Source of the DNA: Myxococcus qinghaiensis
GTDB taxonomy: Bacteria > Myxococcota > Myxococcia > Myxococcales > Myxococcaceae
DNA length: 64,000 nucleotides
Reading direction: 5' to 3'
NCBI RefSeq assembly: GCF_024198215.1
Contig: NZ_JAKCFA010000007.1
Location: forward strand, 1-64,000
Shown here: positions 12,301 to 23,700 of the stretch, in pieces
Layout of the letters: each line of letters starts with the position of its first letter
Position numbering within the stretch: the first letter of the stretch is position 1
Translations under genes and position numbers: made by a program
Notes under the pieces: model-generated
What the model saw: only the letters and a program-made list of their open reading frames with translations
Databases searched by the model: none
Told to the model about the DNA's origin: nothing

Positions 12301-15300
12301 CTCGGCGGGCTGCGCGAGCGCGAGCGCGACGATGCTCCCCGGGCCTGCTCCCACGGCCTTCAGCGCCCCCGCGAGTCGCGCGGACAGCACGTCGAGTTCG
12401 CGGTAGGTGAGCTGGCGCGTGCCATCGTCCACCGCGACGACTTCGGGGGATGAGACAGCGCGCGCCGCGAAGCACGCGGTCACCGTCTCGCCCGCCGACG
12501 ACGCAGGCGCGGGAGGAGAAGCCCACTCCACCAGGAGCTGATGGCGCTCGGCTTCGGACAGCAGGGACAGCTCCGACAGGCGTCGCTCGGGATGCGCGGC
12601 CAGTTGTTCCAGCAGTCGCAGCAGGTATCCCGAGAGGCGGGTGATGGTGTCCGCGTCGAAGAGGTCGGTGTTGTATTCGAGGCCACCGGACAAGCCTTCC
12701 TTCGACTCGACCAGCTCCAGCATGAGGTCCAGCTTCGTGGCCCCCGTGTGGACACCCTGGCTGCTCAAGCGCAGACCGGACATCGTCAGCTCGATGGGCG
12801 GGGTGTTGTGCAGCACCAGCATCGTCTGGAAGATGGGCGTGTGACTCAGGTCGCGAGCCACATGGAGCGCGTCCACCAGCTTCTCGAACGGCACCTCCTG
12901 ATGCGCGAAGGCCCCCAGCGAGGCGCGGCGCACGCGGCCCATCAGCTCCGTGAACGTGGGGTCGCCGGACAGGTCGGCGCGCAGCACGATGGAGTTGATG
13001 AAGCAGCCGATGAGCGGCTCGATTTCAGGCCGATTGCGTCCCGCGACGGGAGTGCCCACCGCGAAGTCCCGCTGACCTGTATAGGCGTGGAGCAGCATCT
13101 GCCACGCGGTCATCAGCACCATGAACGGCGTGGAGCCCTCTCGCCGCCCCAGTGACACCAGCGCGTCGGTGACGGAGCGAGAGACCGAGATGGGCAGTCG
13201 CGCGCCCGGATACGTCTGCACGGGAGGCCGGGGGCGGTCCGTGGGCAGCCGGAGCACGGGGACTTCCGCCAGCACATCGCTCCACCAGGCCTGCTCGGCG
13301 GCCAGCTCCGGGCCTCGCATCCATTCGAGCTGCCAGGCCGCGTAGTCCGCGTACTGCACCGTGACGGGCGGAAGCGGAGACGGCTGGCCCGCGAGGAACG
13401 CGGCATAGAGGCTGGCCAGCTCGTGGAACATCACACCGGAGGACCAACCGTCCGACACGATGTGGTGCATGGCGATCAACAGCACATGCTCGTCCTCACG
13501 CACGCGCAGCAGCGAGGTGCGCAGCAACGGCCCCGTCTCCAGGTCGAAGTGCTTGCGCGCCTCTTCGCGAGCCCAACCCTCCACGCCCGGTGTGCCGGCC
13601 TCGTCCATCGTGGAGAGGAGGAGCGGCACCTGGAGCGACTCCGCGATGTGCTGCACCCCGCCCGTTTCGGACATGGAGAACCGGGTCCGGAGGACCTCGT
13701 GACGTCGCACCACCTCGTTGAGCGCGCGCTCCAGCGCGGCCACGTCGAGCGTGCCCTTCAGCGAGAGCATCACCGCGTTGTTGTTGGCCACATTCCCCGG
13801 CTCCAGCCGGTCCATGTACCAGAGCCGCTGCTGCGCGAAGGAGAGCGGCAGCGGACGCTCGCGGGAGACCCGTTGAATGGGCGGTGGGCCCTCGCGCCGA
13901 GCTGTCCCACCCGACTGAGTCACGGCACGCGGCGGCGTCGGACGATGCGTCGCCATGGGCAGCGGAGCCAGCAGTTCGAGCGAGCCATCCAGGCGGCGGC
14001 GCGCCCTGCGTCCCATCGCGAGTCGAGGCCCTGCGTCTCCCTCCGGAAGCAGTCGGAGCGCGGCGGCAGGTGGCGCATTCCAGAGCCTGCGTGGCGCCTG
14101 GCCTCCCGTCACCACCAGCTCCCCGACGACACCCACGGGCACGGAGCGGCCTCGTGCGTCCACCACGTCCCAAGACACGGCGTCCTTCGCTGAAGGCGAA
14201 GCCGCGCCGGACCGCAGCCACGCGCCCAGCCCGAGCATCGGCTCGCGGCGCGATATCCCGGCCGACAGCGTCCGCGACAGCGCCTCCGCGACCTCCGGCT
14301 TCGCCTCTTCCAGCAGGACGTGCTGAACCGGACGCAACGCCTCCGAAGCCTCGGGCAGCGAGGACAAGGCTCGCGCCAGCGTCGCGGTGAGGTGCAGATG
14401 CGTGGCCCCCGTCTGGCGCACCAGTGACAGCAGCGCCTCGGCGGCGCTCGGCCCTTCGTGGAGCGTCACGGTGGGCACAGGCGACGTCGACGGTGGCACG
14501 AAGCGTCCTCGCAACACGTCCAGTTGCTGGAGCGAGTCGAGGGTCGCCTCCACCTCCACGCCGAAGTCCACGAGGCAGGCCACCTCATCCACATCCAGGC
14601 GCTTCACGCGCTCCACCACCGGTCCACACGTGTCCGGTGTTCCGAAGAGACCACCGTCCTCCACGTAGCGCGTCAGCCCGTGTTCCAGCAGGGAGTCCAT
14701 GTCCCCCGGCGTCAGCGAGCGGAAGTCCCCCTTGAGGCCCAGGCTGGCCACGAAGGCCTGGAGGATGTCCACCGAGCTGCGGAAGTACTCGAGCAGGGGC
14801 TTGCGCACGCGGCGGCGGACCTCCGCCTCGTCCTCGCCCATGAACGCGTGGAGCATGAGGCTCACGTGCCCACGTCCCGCGTGGCCATGCTGCCGCCAGG
14901 CTTCGCGATAGAGCGCCACCTTCGACGACAGGTCGTCCAGGTTCTGCCCCATCAGGTTCGTGAGGACATACGCCCCCATCTCGCCCGCCATGCGGAACGT
15001 GTCGGGGCTCCCCGCCGCCGTGAGCCAGAACGGGAGCTCCTTCTGCACGGGACGCGGCCGAAGGAACACCTCCACCTCGTCACCCGCGCCGTTGCGCCTG
15101 AGCACCGAGCCGCCACGCCACAGCGTGCGCACCTCCTCGATGCCCTTGAACATGACCTCCTTGCGCTTCGCATACCGGTCCGGCGCGAAGACGAAGTCGT
15201 TCGCATGCCAGCCGGAGGCGAACGACACGCCCACGCGGCCGTCGGACAGGTTGTCCAGCACCGCCCACTCCTCCGCGACGAGGATGGGGTCATGCAGCGG

Positions 15301-18300
15301 AAGCACCACGCTGCCCGCGCGAATCCCCAACCGCTCCGTCACCGTGGCCACGCCCGCGCCGACCACCGCCGGCCGGGGATACAGCCCGCCGAACGCATGG
15401 AAGTGCCGCTCCGGCGTCCACACCGCGGAAAAGCCTCGCGAGTCCGCGAACTTCGCCGCCTCCAGCAGCAAGCGGTACTTCTTCCCGCCCAGGGAGTCCT
15501 CGTCGTTGGCGAAGAAGGACAGGCTGAAGTCAGGTCCGGGGCGTCCCCCCGCGACACTCGACGTCGTCAACACGAGCCGGGCACGCTCCGAGGGCAGCAC
15601 CACGCGAAGCCCCCGCGTCAGCGCCCACAGCAGCTCCAGTCCCGTGCCCTGCGCCCCCGCGTCCTCCGCGGAGAGCCACGTCCCCGCCGTCACCTCGCCC
15701 GCCGCGTCGAGTCGCTGGAACAGCGCGTCCACCGTGCGCGCCGTATGCACGGCACGCAGTCGCGTGCCCGTGGGTCCTGCCAGCGACTCCAGACAGACCA
15801 TCGTCTCCGGCGAGAACGCCGTCCCACGTCGCGCGGTGGATTCTCCCGCCACGAGTCCGCCTTCCGAATCCACCCACGTCGAGAGCCCCGGAACGTGGAT
15901 GACGCGAGCCGGGTCCAACGGCACGCTCGTGTGCAGGCGCGCGTGCGTCAGCAGCAAAGGCGGTGCCCCTCCCTCGGGTGCGAGGGTGGCCAGCTCCCGG
16001 AGCTGGGGCACGGAGAGCAACACGTAGGCACCACCCGCCTCCAGGACCGCCCAGAGCGCCATGACGCGTTCGACGGATGGCTCCAGGCACACTGCGACGA
16101 GCACGTCGGGTCCCACGCCCCTCGTGCGCAGCTCGGACGCGAAGCGAGTCGCCTCCGCGCGCAGCCTCCGCCACGTGACGTCCTGCTGCCCCTCCATCGA
16201 CAGCGCCACCGCCTCCGGCGTCCGCGAAGCGCGAAGCTCCAGCAGCGTGGAGACCGTGCGCGGCGGTGAAGACGAAGCCTCGGAGGAAGAAGAAAGGAGG
16301 GCCTTGGGCCCGTCGGCCTCCAGACGCAGTCCGGAGAGCGGCTGCTCGGGGTCCGCGAGGGCCGACGTGAGCAGCGACGTCCAGTGCGACAGCAGTCGGT
16401 CGATGGTCTCCGGCGCGAAGCGCTCCACCGCGTAGTCGAGCGTGCCCGCGAAGCCCCCGGCGTCCTCGCCCATCGACACGGACAGGGGCGACAGCACCGC
16501 GCCGAAGCGAGGCGGGCCCTCCTCCACTTCCACCAACTGCATCCGCAGCCCCGGCGCCTCCAGGGTCGCATCGAAGCGGGGGTGCAGCACGAAGAGCGCA
16601 TCGAACACGCGCTCGCGGCCCGGGGAGCGCGTGGGCTCCACCTCCCGGATGAGGTGCTCGTAGGGCACGTCCGGCTGCGAGTACGCGTCCAGCGTCACAT
16701 CCCGCACGCGACCGAGCAGCTCGCGGAACGTGGGGTCTCCGGACAGGTCCGTGCGCAGGGGCACCGCGTGCGCGACGTAGCCGATCAACGGCTCCAGCTC
16801 CGGACGGGTCCTGTTGCCAATGGGCGTCCCCACCACGATGTCGTCGCGTCCCGCCCAGCGCGCGAGCAGCGCCTGCCAGGAAGCGAGCAGCACCATGAAG
16901 GGAGTGATTCCCTCGCGTCGCGCCAGGGCATGGACCGCGCTCGTCAGCGACTCCGAGAAGCCGACAGCGCGCCGGACTCCGCTCAACGCGGGCCCCTCGC
17001 CAGGAGGCAGGTCCACGGGCAGGTCCAGCCGCCCGGGGAGACCGGCCAACCGCTCGCGCCAGGCCGTCGCTTGCGCGGCGAAGGCCCCCGACTCCAGGGC
17101 CTTCCGCTGCCAGGCCGCGTAGTCGATGTACTGAATCGCCAGCTCCGGCAGGGGTGAAGCCTCGCCGCGCGTGAAGGCGCCGTAGAGCGTCCCCAGCTCA
17201 CTGCTGAACACCACCAGCGACCACGTGTCACAGACGACATGGTGGACCGAGATGACGAGCAGATGCTCCCGCTCCTCCAGCTTCAACAGCCGGGCTCGCA
17301 CCACCGGCCCGTGCGTGAGGTCGAACGGATGGGACATCTCCGCGAAGACCCGCTGGCGCCACTCCACCTCGCGCGCCTCCGCCGCCATCCCCGCGAGGGA
17401 GTCGATGACCAGGGGGACTCGCACCTCGGAGGAGACGCGCTGCACCCTGTGCCCATCCACGTGGGGATACGTCGTGCGCAGGGCCTCGTGACGCCGAACC
17501 ACTTCCTCCAGGCTCCGCCGCAACACCGCGACGTCGAGCTGGCCCGACAGCCGCAGGGCCACCGACATGTTCAGCGCGGGGTTGCCCGGGAGCGCATCCT
17601 CCAGCGCGCAGACGCGCTCCTGCACCACCGACAGGGGCAACACGCCCTCGCGAGCAATGCGCACCAGGGGCGGCAGCGCCCCCTCCTTCGACCCCAGTCC
17701 CTCGGCGCCCAGTCGCGCCTGGATTCGCGCCGACACGCCCGCCACGGTGGGCGCCTCGAACAAGTCGCTCAGCGGGAGCTGAACCGGGAAGGCCTCGCGC
17801 AGGCGCGTGAGCATCTGCGCCGCCATCAGCGAGTTGCCACCCAGCTCCAGGAAGTCATCGTGGATGCCGAAGTCCGAACGCCCCAGTCGCTCGCGCCAGA
17901 TGGCGAGCACGCCTCGCTCCACCTCCGTTCGCGGCCCCGCCTTGTTCGCGGGGACTTCCACGGCCACGGGTGGCTGCGCGAGGACAGCCTCAGATGCGGA
18001 AGCCACGCCGGGAGACACCGAGGAGACAGGCGTCGTCACGAGCACCGCGGGCGAGTCCAATGCGAAGCGCCGACGCTGGAACGGATACGTGGGCAGCGAC
18101 ACCCTGCGACGTCGCTCGGTCGCGTAGACGCGCGTCCAGTCAGGCTCCAGCCCTGACTCCCAGAGCGCGCCCAGCGCCTCCATGAGGACGCCATGCTCAC
18201 TGACCTTCGAGCCGGCCCGAGGCAGTGAGGCCACCGCGCGCCCCGCGTGTCCACGCAGTCCCAGCCGAGCCAGCGCCGTCAGCGCCTGGTCCGGTCCCAC

Positions 18301-20715
18301 CTCCAGGAAGAGCGTGAAGCCACTCTCCTTCAGTGTCTCCAGTCCATCCCCGAAGCGCACCGGGGCCCGCATCTGCCGCGCCCAGTAGGCAGGGTCCGTG
18401 GCCTCCTCCGGACGAATCCAGGTGCCCGTGACACTGGAGACGTACGGCACCCGGGGCTCGGCGAGCCGCAGGCCCGCCACCACGCTCGACAGCTCGTCCT
18501 TCAGCGGCTCCACGGCCTCCGAATGGAAGGCGTGTCCGGCGGGCAGTCGCAGCACGCCCACGCCTCTGGCCACCAGCTCCCGCTCCAGGGCTTCGACTTC
18601 CGCCGTGGGCCCCGACACCACACACCGCTCGGGCCCGTTCACCGCCGCCAGGGCCAGCGCTCCGGTCAGCAGCGGGCGCACCCCCTCTTCCGCGCAGCCC
18701 ACCGCCGTCATGCTTCCCGGGGGCAGCCGCGACATCAGCCGTCCGCGCGCCACCACCAACGTCAGCGCATCCTCCAACGGCAGGACGCCCGCGATACACG
18801 CCGCCGTGTACTCACCGAAGCTGTGTCCCAGCAGCGCTCCCGGCTGGATGCCCCACGACTCCCAGAGCTTCGCCAGCGCGTACTCCACACAGAACAGCGC
18901 GGGCAGCGCGTGACGGGGGTCACCCAGCGCCTCGCGCGCCGCGTTCTCCGCGCCCGGTCCGGGCAGCAGCACGTCACGCAGCACCTTCTCCAGCGCGGGC
19001 CCCAGCTCACGCAGACACGTGTCCACGGCCTTCCGGAAGCCAAGCTCCGCGCCGTACAGCTCGCGCCCCATCCCCAGCGACTGCGCGCCCTGGCCCGGAA
19101 ACAGGAAGGCCACGCGCCGCTCTCGCGCGGCGGCCACATCCTCCAGCACGCGTCCATTGCTCGGCGTCCGCAGTCGCGCGAGCAGCTCCGCCCGGTCCCT
19201 GGCCACCACCGCGAGCCGATGCTCGAAGGCCCCTCGCCCCACGTTGCGCGTGAAGGCCACGTCCGCGAGCGACACGTCCTCCGAGGCCGACTCCAGCCAC
19301 TCCGCCAATTCATGTGCGGACGTGGTGAGCGCCTGCGCCGAGCGCGCGGACAAGGTGACGAGCTGAGCCGGCCGTGCGCTCGAACCCGAGGCGTCATTGC
19401 GCGGCGCTTCCTCCAACACCGCATGGGCGTTGGTGCCACCGATGCCGAACGAGCTCACGCCCGCGCGCCGTGGCACCTCTCCCCGAGGCCAGGCGCGCTT
19501 CTCCGCGACGACGGAGAAGGGACTGCTCGCGAAGTCGATGGCCGGGTTGGGTGACGTGAAGTGGAGCGTGGGAGGAATCACCTCCTCGGAGAGCACCAGC
19601 GCCGCCTTGATGAGCCCCACGAGCCCGGCCGCGGTGTCGAGGTGACCCAGGTTCGTCTTCACCGAGCCCAGCCCACAGTAGCCCTTGCGGTCCGTGTCCC
19701 GCCGGAAGGCCCGCGTCAGCGCCGCCACTTCGATGGGGTCTCCCAGCGCCGTGCCAGTGCCGTGCGCCTCGACGTAGCCGATGTCGTCCGCCGTCAGGCC
19801 CGCATAGGCGAGCGCCTCGCCGACGACATCCGCCTGTCCCTCCACGCTGGGCGCCGTGTAGCCCACCTTCAGGCCACCATCGTTGTTCAGCGCGGAGCCT
19901 CGGATGACGGCGTAGACGTGGTCTCCGTCCCGCAGCGCGTCCGCCAGCGGCTTGAGCACCACCGCCGCGACGCCATTGCCCGGCACCGTGCCGGCCGCGC
20001 GCGCGTCGAAGGCACGGCAGTGTCCATCCGGAGAGAGGATCATCCCCTCCTGGAAGAGGTAGCCCGTGCGCTGCGGCAGCGAGACACGCACCGCGCCCGC
20101 CAGCGCGATGTCGGACTGGCGCAGCAGCAGGCTTTGACAGGCCATGTGGACCGCGACCAGGCCGGTGGAACATGCCGTGTAGACGGCGAGGCTCTCGCCC
20201 CTCAGCTTCAGCTTGAACGAGGCCTTGGTGGCCAGGTTCTCGCCGGACGTGCCCATCACCTCGTACAGCGAGGCTGGGTCCAACTGCCCCTGCCCCAACA
20301 TGCCCAGCGTGTGCAGCGACGGAGCCGCGCCCGCGTACAGGGAGATCTTCCCCGAGTAGCGGGTCGGGTCATAGGCGGCGTCCTCGAGCGCGGCCCAGGC
20401 GCACTCCAGGAACACCCGCTGCTGCGGGTCCATCCACAACGCCTCGCGCGGAGGCACGTCGAAGAAGTCGGCGTCGAAGGTGTCCGCCCCCTCCAGCACT
20501 CCGGCCACGGGCACGAAGTCCGGGTGCTTGCGAAGTGCTTCGGGCACCAGTGGCGAGGACTCCAGCGACTCCAGTGGCAGGCGGGAGACCGACTCCACGC
20601 CGCCGAGGAGATTGCGCCAGAGTTCCCGCACCGTCGCCGCGCCGGGGAACCGCCCGGCCATGCCGATGATGGCGATGTCGTTGCCGCTACCGCTCGTCAA
20701 ATCCTGGTCCGCCAT
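9301..20715 (-). CDS. Hybrid PKS-NRPS with embedded luciferase-like monooxygenase, KS-AT-ACP-C-A(dead)/MOX-C-A-PCP-E
   Basis: About 3,804 residues. I chose ATG at 20715 (MADQDLTSG), 4 bases after the upstream stop and behind GGAAGGA; an in-frame ATG at 20772 would overlap the upstream gene by 50 bases. Domains by residue: KS (8-438, TACSTG with active Cys, EAHGTGT, NLGH), AT (535-875, GHSFGEY, HAFH typical of malonyl-CoA), carrier (~925-1000, ELGGNSL), C (1025-1420, HHVVCDTWS), degenerate A (1480-1718 and 2075-2250) interrupted by an LLM-type monooxygenase (1723-2072), C (2288-2715, HHIVSDGWS), A (2743-3238, [18 protein letters not shown]), PCP (~3250-3318, ELGGDSI), E (3335-3782, [16 protein letters not shown]). 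There is no ketoreductase, so the malonate unit should stay beta-keto. The dead A has no carrier domain behind it, which leaves two C domains in succession. My code for the functional A domain (about DAASSGEIWK) matches nothing I can assign. Confidence 0.95.
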   Translation of the reverse strand: MADQDLTSGSGNDIAIIGMAGRFPGAATVRELWRNLLGGVESVSRLPLESLESSPLVPEALRKHPDFVPVAGVLEGADTFDADFFDVPPREALWMDPQQRVFLECAWAALEDAAYDPTRYSGKISLYAGAAPSLHTLGMLGQGQLDPASLYEVMGTSGENLATKASFKLKLRGESLAVYTACSTGLVAVHMACQSLLLRQSDIALAGAVRVSLPQRTGYLFQEGMILSPDGHCRAFDARAAGTVPGNGVAAVVLKPLADALRDGDHVYAVIRGSALNNDGGLKVGYTAPSVEGQADVVGEALAYAGLTADDIGYVEAHGTGTALGDPIEVAALTRAFRRDTDRKGYCGLGSVKTNLGHLDTAAGLVGLIKAALVLSEEVIPPTLHFTSPNPAIDFASSPFSVVAEKRAWPRGEVPRRAGVSSFGIGGTNAHAVLEEAPRNDASGSSARPAQLVTLSARSAQALTTSAHELAEWLESASEDVSLADVAFTRNVGRGAFEHRLAVVARDRAELLARLRTPSNGRVLEDVAAARERRVAFLFPGQGAQSLGMGRELYGAELGFRKAVDTCLRELGPALEKVLRDVLLPGPGAENAAREALGDPRHALPALFCVEYALAKLWESWGIQPGALLGHSFGEYTAACIAGVLPLEDALTLVVARGRLMSRLPPGSMTAVGCAEEGVRPLLTGALALAAVNGPERCVVSGPTAEVEALERELVARGVGVLRLPAGHAFHSEAVEPLKDELSSVVAGLRLAEPRVPYVSSVTGTWIRPEEATDPAYWARQMRAPVRFGDGLETLKESGFTLFLEVGPDQALTALARLGLRGHAGRAVASLPRAGSKVSEHGVLMEALGALWESGLEPDWTRVYATERRRRVSLPTYPFQRRRFALDSPAVLVTTPVSSVSPGVASASEAVLAQPPVAVEVPANKAGPRTEVERGVLAIWRERLGRSDFGIHDDFLELGGNSLMAAQMLTRLREAFPVQLPLSDLFEAPTVAGVSARIQARLGAEGLGSKEGALPPLVRIAREGVLPLSVVQERVCALEDALPGNPALNMSVALRLSGQLDVAVLRRSLEEVVRRHEALRTTYPHVDGHRVQRVSSEVRVPLVIDSLAGMAAEAREVEWRQRVFAEMSHPFDLTHGPVVRARLLKLEEREHLLVISVHHVVCDTWSLVVFSSELGTLYGAFTRGEASPLPELAIQYIDYAAWQRKALESGAFAAQATAWRERLAGLPGRLDLPVDLPPGEGPALSGVRRAVGFSESLTSAVHALARREGITPFMVLLASWQALLARWAGRDDIVVGTPIGNRTRPELEPLIGYVAHAVPLRTDLSGDPTFRELLGRVRDVTLDAYSQPDVPYEHLIREVEPTRSPGRERVFDALFVLHPRFDATLEAPGLRMQLVEVEEGPPRFGAVLSPLSVSMGEDAGGFAGTLDYAVERFAPETIDRLLSHWTSLLTSALADPEQPLSGLRLEADGPKALLSSSSEASSSPPRTVSTLLELRASRTPEAVALSMEGQQDVTWRRLRAEATRFASELRTRGVGPDVLVAVCLEPSVERVMALWAVLEAGGAYVLLSVPQLRELATLAPEGGAPPLLLTHARLHTSVPLDPARVIHVPGLSTWVDSEGGLVAGESTARRGTAFSPETMVCLESLAGPTGTRLRAVHTARTVDALFQRLDAAGEVTAGTWLSAEDAGAQGTGLELLWALTRGLRVVLPSERARLVLTTSSVAGGRPGPDFSLSFFANDEDSLGGKKYRLLLEAAKFADSRGFSAVWTPERHFHAFGGLYPRPAVVGAGVATVTERLGIRAGSVVLPLHDPILVAEEWAVLDNLSDGRVGVSFASGWHANDFVFAPDRYAKRKEVMFKGIEEVRTLWRGGSVLRRNGAGDEVEVFLRPRPVQKELPFWLTAAGSPDTFRMAGEMGAYVLTNLMGQNLDDLSSKVALYREAWRQHGHAGRGHVSLMLHAFMGEDEAEVRRRVRKPLLEYFRSSVDILQAFVASLGLKGDFRSLTPGDMDSLLEHGLTRYVEDGGLFGTPDTCGPVVERVKRLDVDEVACLVDFGVEVEATLDSLQQLDVLRGRFVPPSTSPVPTVTLHEGPSAAEALLSLVRQTGATHLHLTATLARALSSLPEASEALRPVQHVLLEEAKPEVAEALSRTLSAGISRREPMLGLGAWLRSGAASPSAKDAVSWDVVDARGRSVPVGVVGELVVTGGQAPRRLWNAPPAAALRLLPEGDAGPRLAMGRRARRRLDGSLELLAPLPMATHRPTPPRAVTQSGGTARREGPPPIQRVSRERPLPLSFAQQRLWYMDRLEPGNVANNNAVMLSLKGTLDVAALERALNEVVRRHEVLRTRFSMSETGGVQHIAESLQVPLLLSTMDEAGTPGVEGWAREEARKHFDLETGPLLRTSLLRVREDEHVLLIAMHHIVSDGWSSGVMFHELASLYAAFLAGQPSPLPPVTVQYADYAAWQLEWMRGPELAAEQAWWSDVLAEVPVLRLPTDRPRPPVQTYPGARLPISVSRSVTDALVSLGRREGSTPFMVLMTAWQMLLHAYTGQRDFAVGTPVAGRNRPEIEPLIGCFINSIVLRADLSGDPTFTELMGRVRRASLGAFAHQEVPFEKLVDALHVARDLSHTPIFQTMLVLHNTPPIELTMSGLRLSSQGVHTGATKLDLMLELVESKEGLSGGLEYNTDLFDADTITRLSGYLLRLLEQLAAHPERRLSELSLLSEAERHQLLVEWASPPAPASSAGETVTACFAARAVSSPEVVAVDDGTRQLTYRELDVLSARLAGALKAVGAGPGSIVALALAQPAEVVAGLLGILRSGAAVVVLDLEHPTERLAGILEDTKALAVVTSGAWAARVPSREGLKRVTLEALPASVEAPGAEPEPHHAACIVYTSGSTGRPRGVVLEHRQLISATRARRAVYGAPGVVLSLAPFTFDASLAGLLWSLFDGGTLRYPDVEDREDPRKLAELVARARVTHLISVPALYAQVLAAAPAGGLVGLRAVSVGGEACTLELARAHHEALPEVPLFNEYGPTEATIWSTVHRVRRDEQDHVPIGRAVPGARVYLLDGRGGLALPGAPGEIHVGGPGVARGYLGQPALTAERFVADPFDSRPGARMYRTGDVARWRRDGTLEFLGRADAQVKVRGFRIEPGEVEAALLANPEVREATVVARAEGSGPRRLVAYVVAQRPGEVEALTAGALKSWLLSRLPPYMVPSAFVTLDALPRTRHGKVDARALPAPEVQSSKSSSAEAMAPRTQVEERLVELWRQVLNVERVGIHDDFFELGGDSILGLQIVTRARAAGIELSPKQLFQNPTVARLATVAGTRLTVQAEQGPVVGPVALTPIQHWFFELGLEEPHHWNMSLMFEARTGLDASLLERALAQVVEHHDALRLRFARKEDGWHQTSVAPGAPVEVARVDLSTMSPEAMGPALERCALELQQSLSLESSLVRGALLERGPGRSTRLMLAVHHLAVDAVSWRILLEDLATAYASLAEGGEVRLPPKTTSFQVWARGLEALARSEKLVSERAWWLERPWAEAARLPRDFPEGLNTEATASTVKVSLDAEQTKALMHDVPKAWHTQAQDPLLTALAQALTTWTGRSVALVDVEGHGREEVLPGADVSRTVGWFTRVFPALLDLRDATGPGEALRVVKESLRAVPSQGMSWGLLRYVAKDAGLAALPSAEIGFNHLGQVDGIVGTGGPFALAPESDGLRQRAASSRRPYLLDVTSVVREGRLEVTWTFSEAVHRRETVVAVAEDFVARLVALVAASRAPDAGGHSPSDFPLAKVKQSQLDKLAARFGKKTR
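13960..16270 (-). other. Dead adenylation domain interrupted by a luciferase-like (MupA/Atu3671-type) monooxygenase domain
   Basis: Sub-feature of the hybrid synthase. The monooxygenase (about 15545-14500) shows hallmarks of the natural-product LLM family: [72 protein letters not shown]. This family uses reduced flavin and O2. The flanking A-domain remnants lost their chemistry: the [11 protein letters not shown] position reads [12 protein letters not shown], no NxYGPTE is found, the YRTGD and GRxDxQVKxRG region is replaced by a shortened Arg-rich stretch, and the A10 Lys motif is absent. [10 protein letters not shown] stretch after the insert is a remnant of GELxxGG. The insert lies after the A4 region. 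Likely role: oxidation of the chain held on a neighbouring carrier domain, without amino-acid activation. Confidence 0.85.
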
Positions 20716-20719
20716 GGTC

Positions 20720-23700
20720 TCAGCTGTTCCTTCCGCCGCGACGCTGGAGGGCCTGACGACGGGCCTCCGCACGCTCCTGGTGCTTCACACTTTGCGTCCC
20801 CGGCTCCGACTCGGAGGTCAGCCTCCGCGCCAGCGCGTGGACAGTCGGGTGCTCGAAGAAATGGGTGACGGGGACATCCCGGCCAAGCACCTCGCGCAGC
20901 CGGGCGCACGCGCGCACCGCCGACAGCGAGCTGCCGCCCAGGTCATCGAAGAAGTGGGCATGCACGCTCACCGTCGGATACCCGAGCGTCTCCGCCCACG
21001 CCTGGACCAGCGTCTCCTCCAAGGGCGTGCGCGGCGAGCCCTCGGACGGATCCGCTCGCGTCGGAGCCGGCAGGGCCCGCGTGTCCACCTTGCCGCTGGA
21101 CAACAACGGCAGCGCCTCCAATGCGACGAGGTCCGCGGGTATCAAGTGCTCCGGCAGACGCGCGCGGAGACTCGCTCGCACCTCGCCTGGAGTCGGCATC
21201 CCGCCTTCGGGCGGCACCACGTACGCGACCAGCCGAGGCTCTCCTCCCGCCTGCGGGCGCCACACCCGGACGTGGGCCTGTCGCATCCCCGCCAGTTCGC
21301 GCAGGGCCACCTCCACCTCGCCCGGCTCGATGCGGAACCCGCGCAGCTTCACCTGTGCATCCAACCGGCCCAGCAAGTCGATGTGGCCGGACGGACGCCA
21401 GCGCGCCAGGTCTCCGGTGCGATACAGGCGCGCTCCTGGCACGGAGCCATACGGGTCCGGGATGAAGCGCTCCGCGGTCAGGTCCGGGCGGCCTTCGTAG
21501 CCGCGCGCGACGGCCAGGCCTCCCAGGAACAGCTCCCCCGTTACGCCAGGAGGAACAGGCCGCAGGGACTCGTCGAGCACGTAGGCCTCGACATGCGGCA
21601 AGGGCGGGCCGATGTCCGGCGCCCCGGTGCCCACGACACACGTGGACCACGCCGAGCAGACGGTGACTTCGGTGGGGCCATAGGCGTTCAGCATCACCCT
21701 GCCAGGGGCGAAGCGGGACACCAGGTCCTCCGGACAGGGCTCACCCGCGGAGACGAGCGTCTTCAGGTCTGGAAGCGGCGTGTCCGGCAACAACGTGCAG
21801 GCCGAGGGCGGGAGCGTCACCAGGTGGATGCGTTCCTCTCGCAGCACGCGGTGCAGCGCCTCACCCGCCAGCACCTCGCCCGCTGGAGGCAGGACCAGCG
21901 TCGCGCCCGTCATCAGGCCCTGGATGTATTCCCAGACGGAGACGTCGAAGGCCGGTGAGGCGAACTGGAGCACCCTCGCGCCGGGGCCCAACGCGAAGCC
22001 CTGTCGAATCGTCGCGACCAACTGCAGGGCGCTGCGATGCGACACCATCACTCCCTTCGGACGGCCCGTGCTGCCGGAGGTGTAGATGATGTACGCCGTG
22101 CAGTCCGATGAGGGCAGCGCGCGCGGCGCGTCCGGCGAGTCCCCGTCTCGGGCGTCGCGAGCACCGTGCTCCTCCCAGAGGAGCATCGTCACTTCCGGAG
22201 GCAGCGTCAGCCGCCGTGCGAGCCGCTCCTGGACCAGCAGCCAGCGCGCGCCGGAATCACTCAACATCCAGGAGACCCGCTCCGACGGATAGCCCTGGTC
22301 GAACGGCACCACCGTCCCACCGGCCTTCAGCACCGCCAGGAAGGCGATGAGCGCCTCGGGCCCTCCGCGCTCCAGCTGCACGCCGACCCGGCTCTCGGGG
22401 CCCACACCCTGAAGGCGCAGTCTCGCCGCGACCCGATTCGACCAGTCATTCACCTCGCGGTACGTCCACCGCGACGCGCCCGCCGCCAGCGCCTCTGCGT
22501 CTGGCGTCCTGGCCACCCAGGACTCGAAGGCCTCGTGAAGCCCCGTCAGCGCCAGGGCCTCGGAGGTCGCGCGACCGCGCCCCGCCGACAGCGCCGCTCG
22601 CCGCTCTTCTTCGTCGAGCAAGGGCAGGTCCAAAAGGGGCACATCGGGAGTCCGCGATGCCGCGTCCAGCAAGGCCGCCAGGTGACGGGCCATGCGCCGG
22701 GCGATGTCCGTGTCGAACAGGTCCGTGCAGTACTCCAGACTCGCCGCGAAGCCTCCTCGCGACTCCGCCATCGACAACGTCAGGTCGAAGGCCGCGGCCT
22801 GGTTTTGAAGCGGGAAGGACTCCAGCTCCAGCGCGCCCAGTCGGACCCGCGTCCCCTCCCCTCCGAGCGCGAAGGGAGCGAGGGCTTCGCGCCCCGGACG
22901 CCCCGAGTGCAGCACGAACATCGTCTGGAACACGGGGGCGCGCGACGCATCTCGACGAGGCTGGAGCCGCTCGACGAGCCGAGCGAAGGGCAGCTCCTGG
23001 TGCTCCAGTGCCTCCAGCACCACGCCACGCACCTCGGCCAGCAGCGCGGAGAACGACATTCCCTTCGTCACGGTGGCGCGAAGGGGCACGGGGTTGACGA
23101 AGTAGCCCACCTGCCGCGCCAGGTCCGCGCGAGCCCGGCCCGCAGTCGGCGTCCCCACCAACAGGTCCTCGTGTCCGGTGTAGCGGCGCAGGAAGGCGAG
23201 GTAGCCCGCCAGCAGCACCATGAACGGCGTAGCGCCGCGTGCGCTCGCCAGCGACAGCAAGCGCGTGGCCGTCTCGGGCTCCACCCGGAAGGGCACGGCG
23301 GCGCCTCGGAAGGACTGGAGCCGGGGCCGCGGGCCAGAGGTGGGCAGCTCCAGCACCGGCAGCTCGCCGCTCAGCTTCTCGCGCCACCACGCTTGAAGCC
23401 CATCGCCTCGCGCCCCCGTATGGAGTGCCTCCTGTGCACGGAGGATGGGGGCGACAGGGGCCGGCGGTGGCGGCAGCGCCGCGGGGACACCTTGGAGGCC
23501 GGCGGTGTAGAGGAGCCCCAGCTCCTCGGCCATCACCTCCAGCGACCAGAAGTCGGTGATGAGGTGGTGGAAGACGAGCAGCAGCACCGGGCCCCCCTCG
23601 ACGTCGGTGAAGACCCGCATGCGCATCATCGGCCCGCGCTCCAGGTCGAAGGGGCGGTGCGTCTCCGCGTCCAGTCGCTCGCGCAGGGCCGCCTCCGTCC

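Noticed and set aside
20716..20772. Upstream ATG (20772) of the hybrid synthase
   Set aside because: Would overlap the FAAL gene; 20715 has a ribosome-binding site and begins just before the KS domain.
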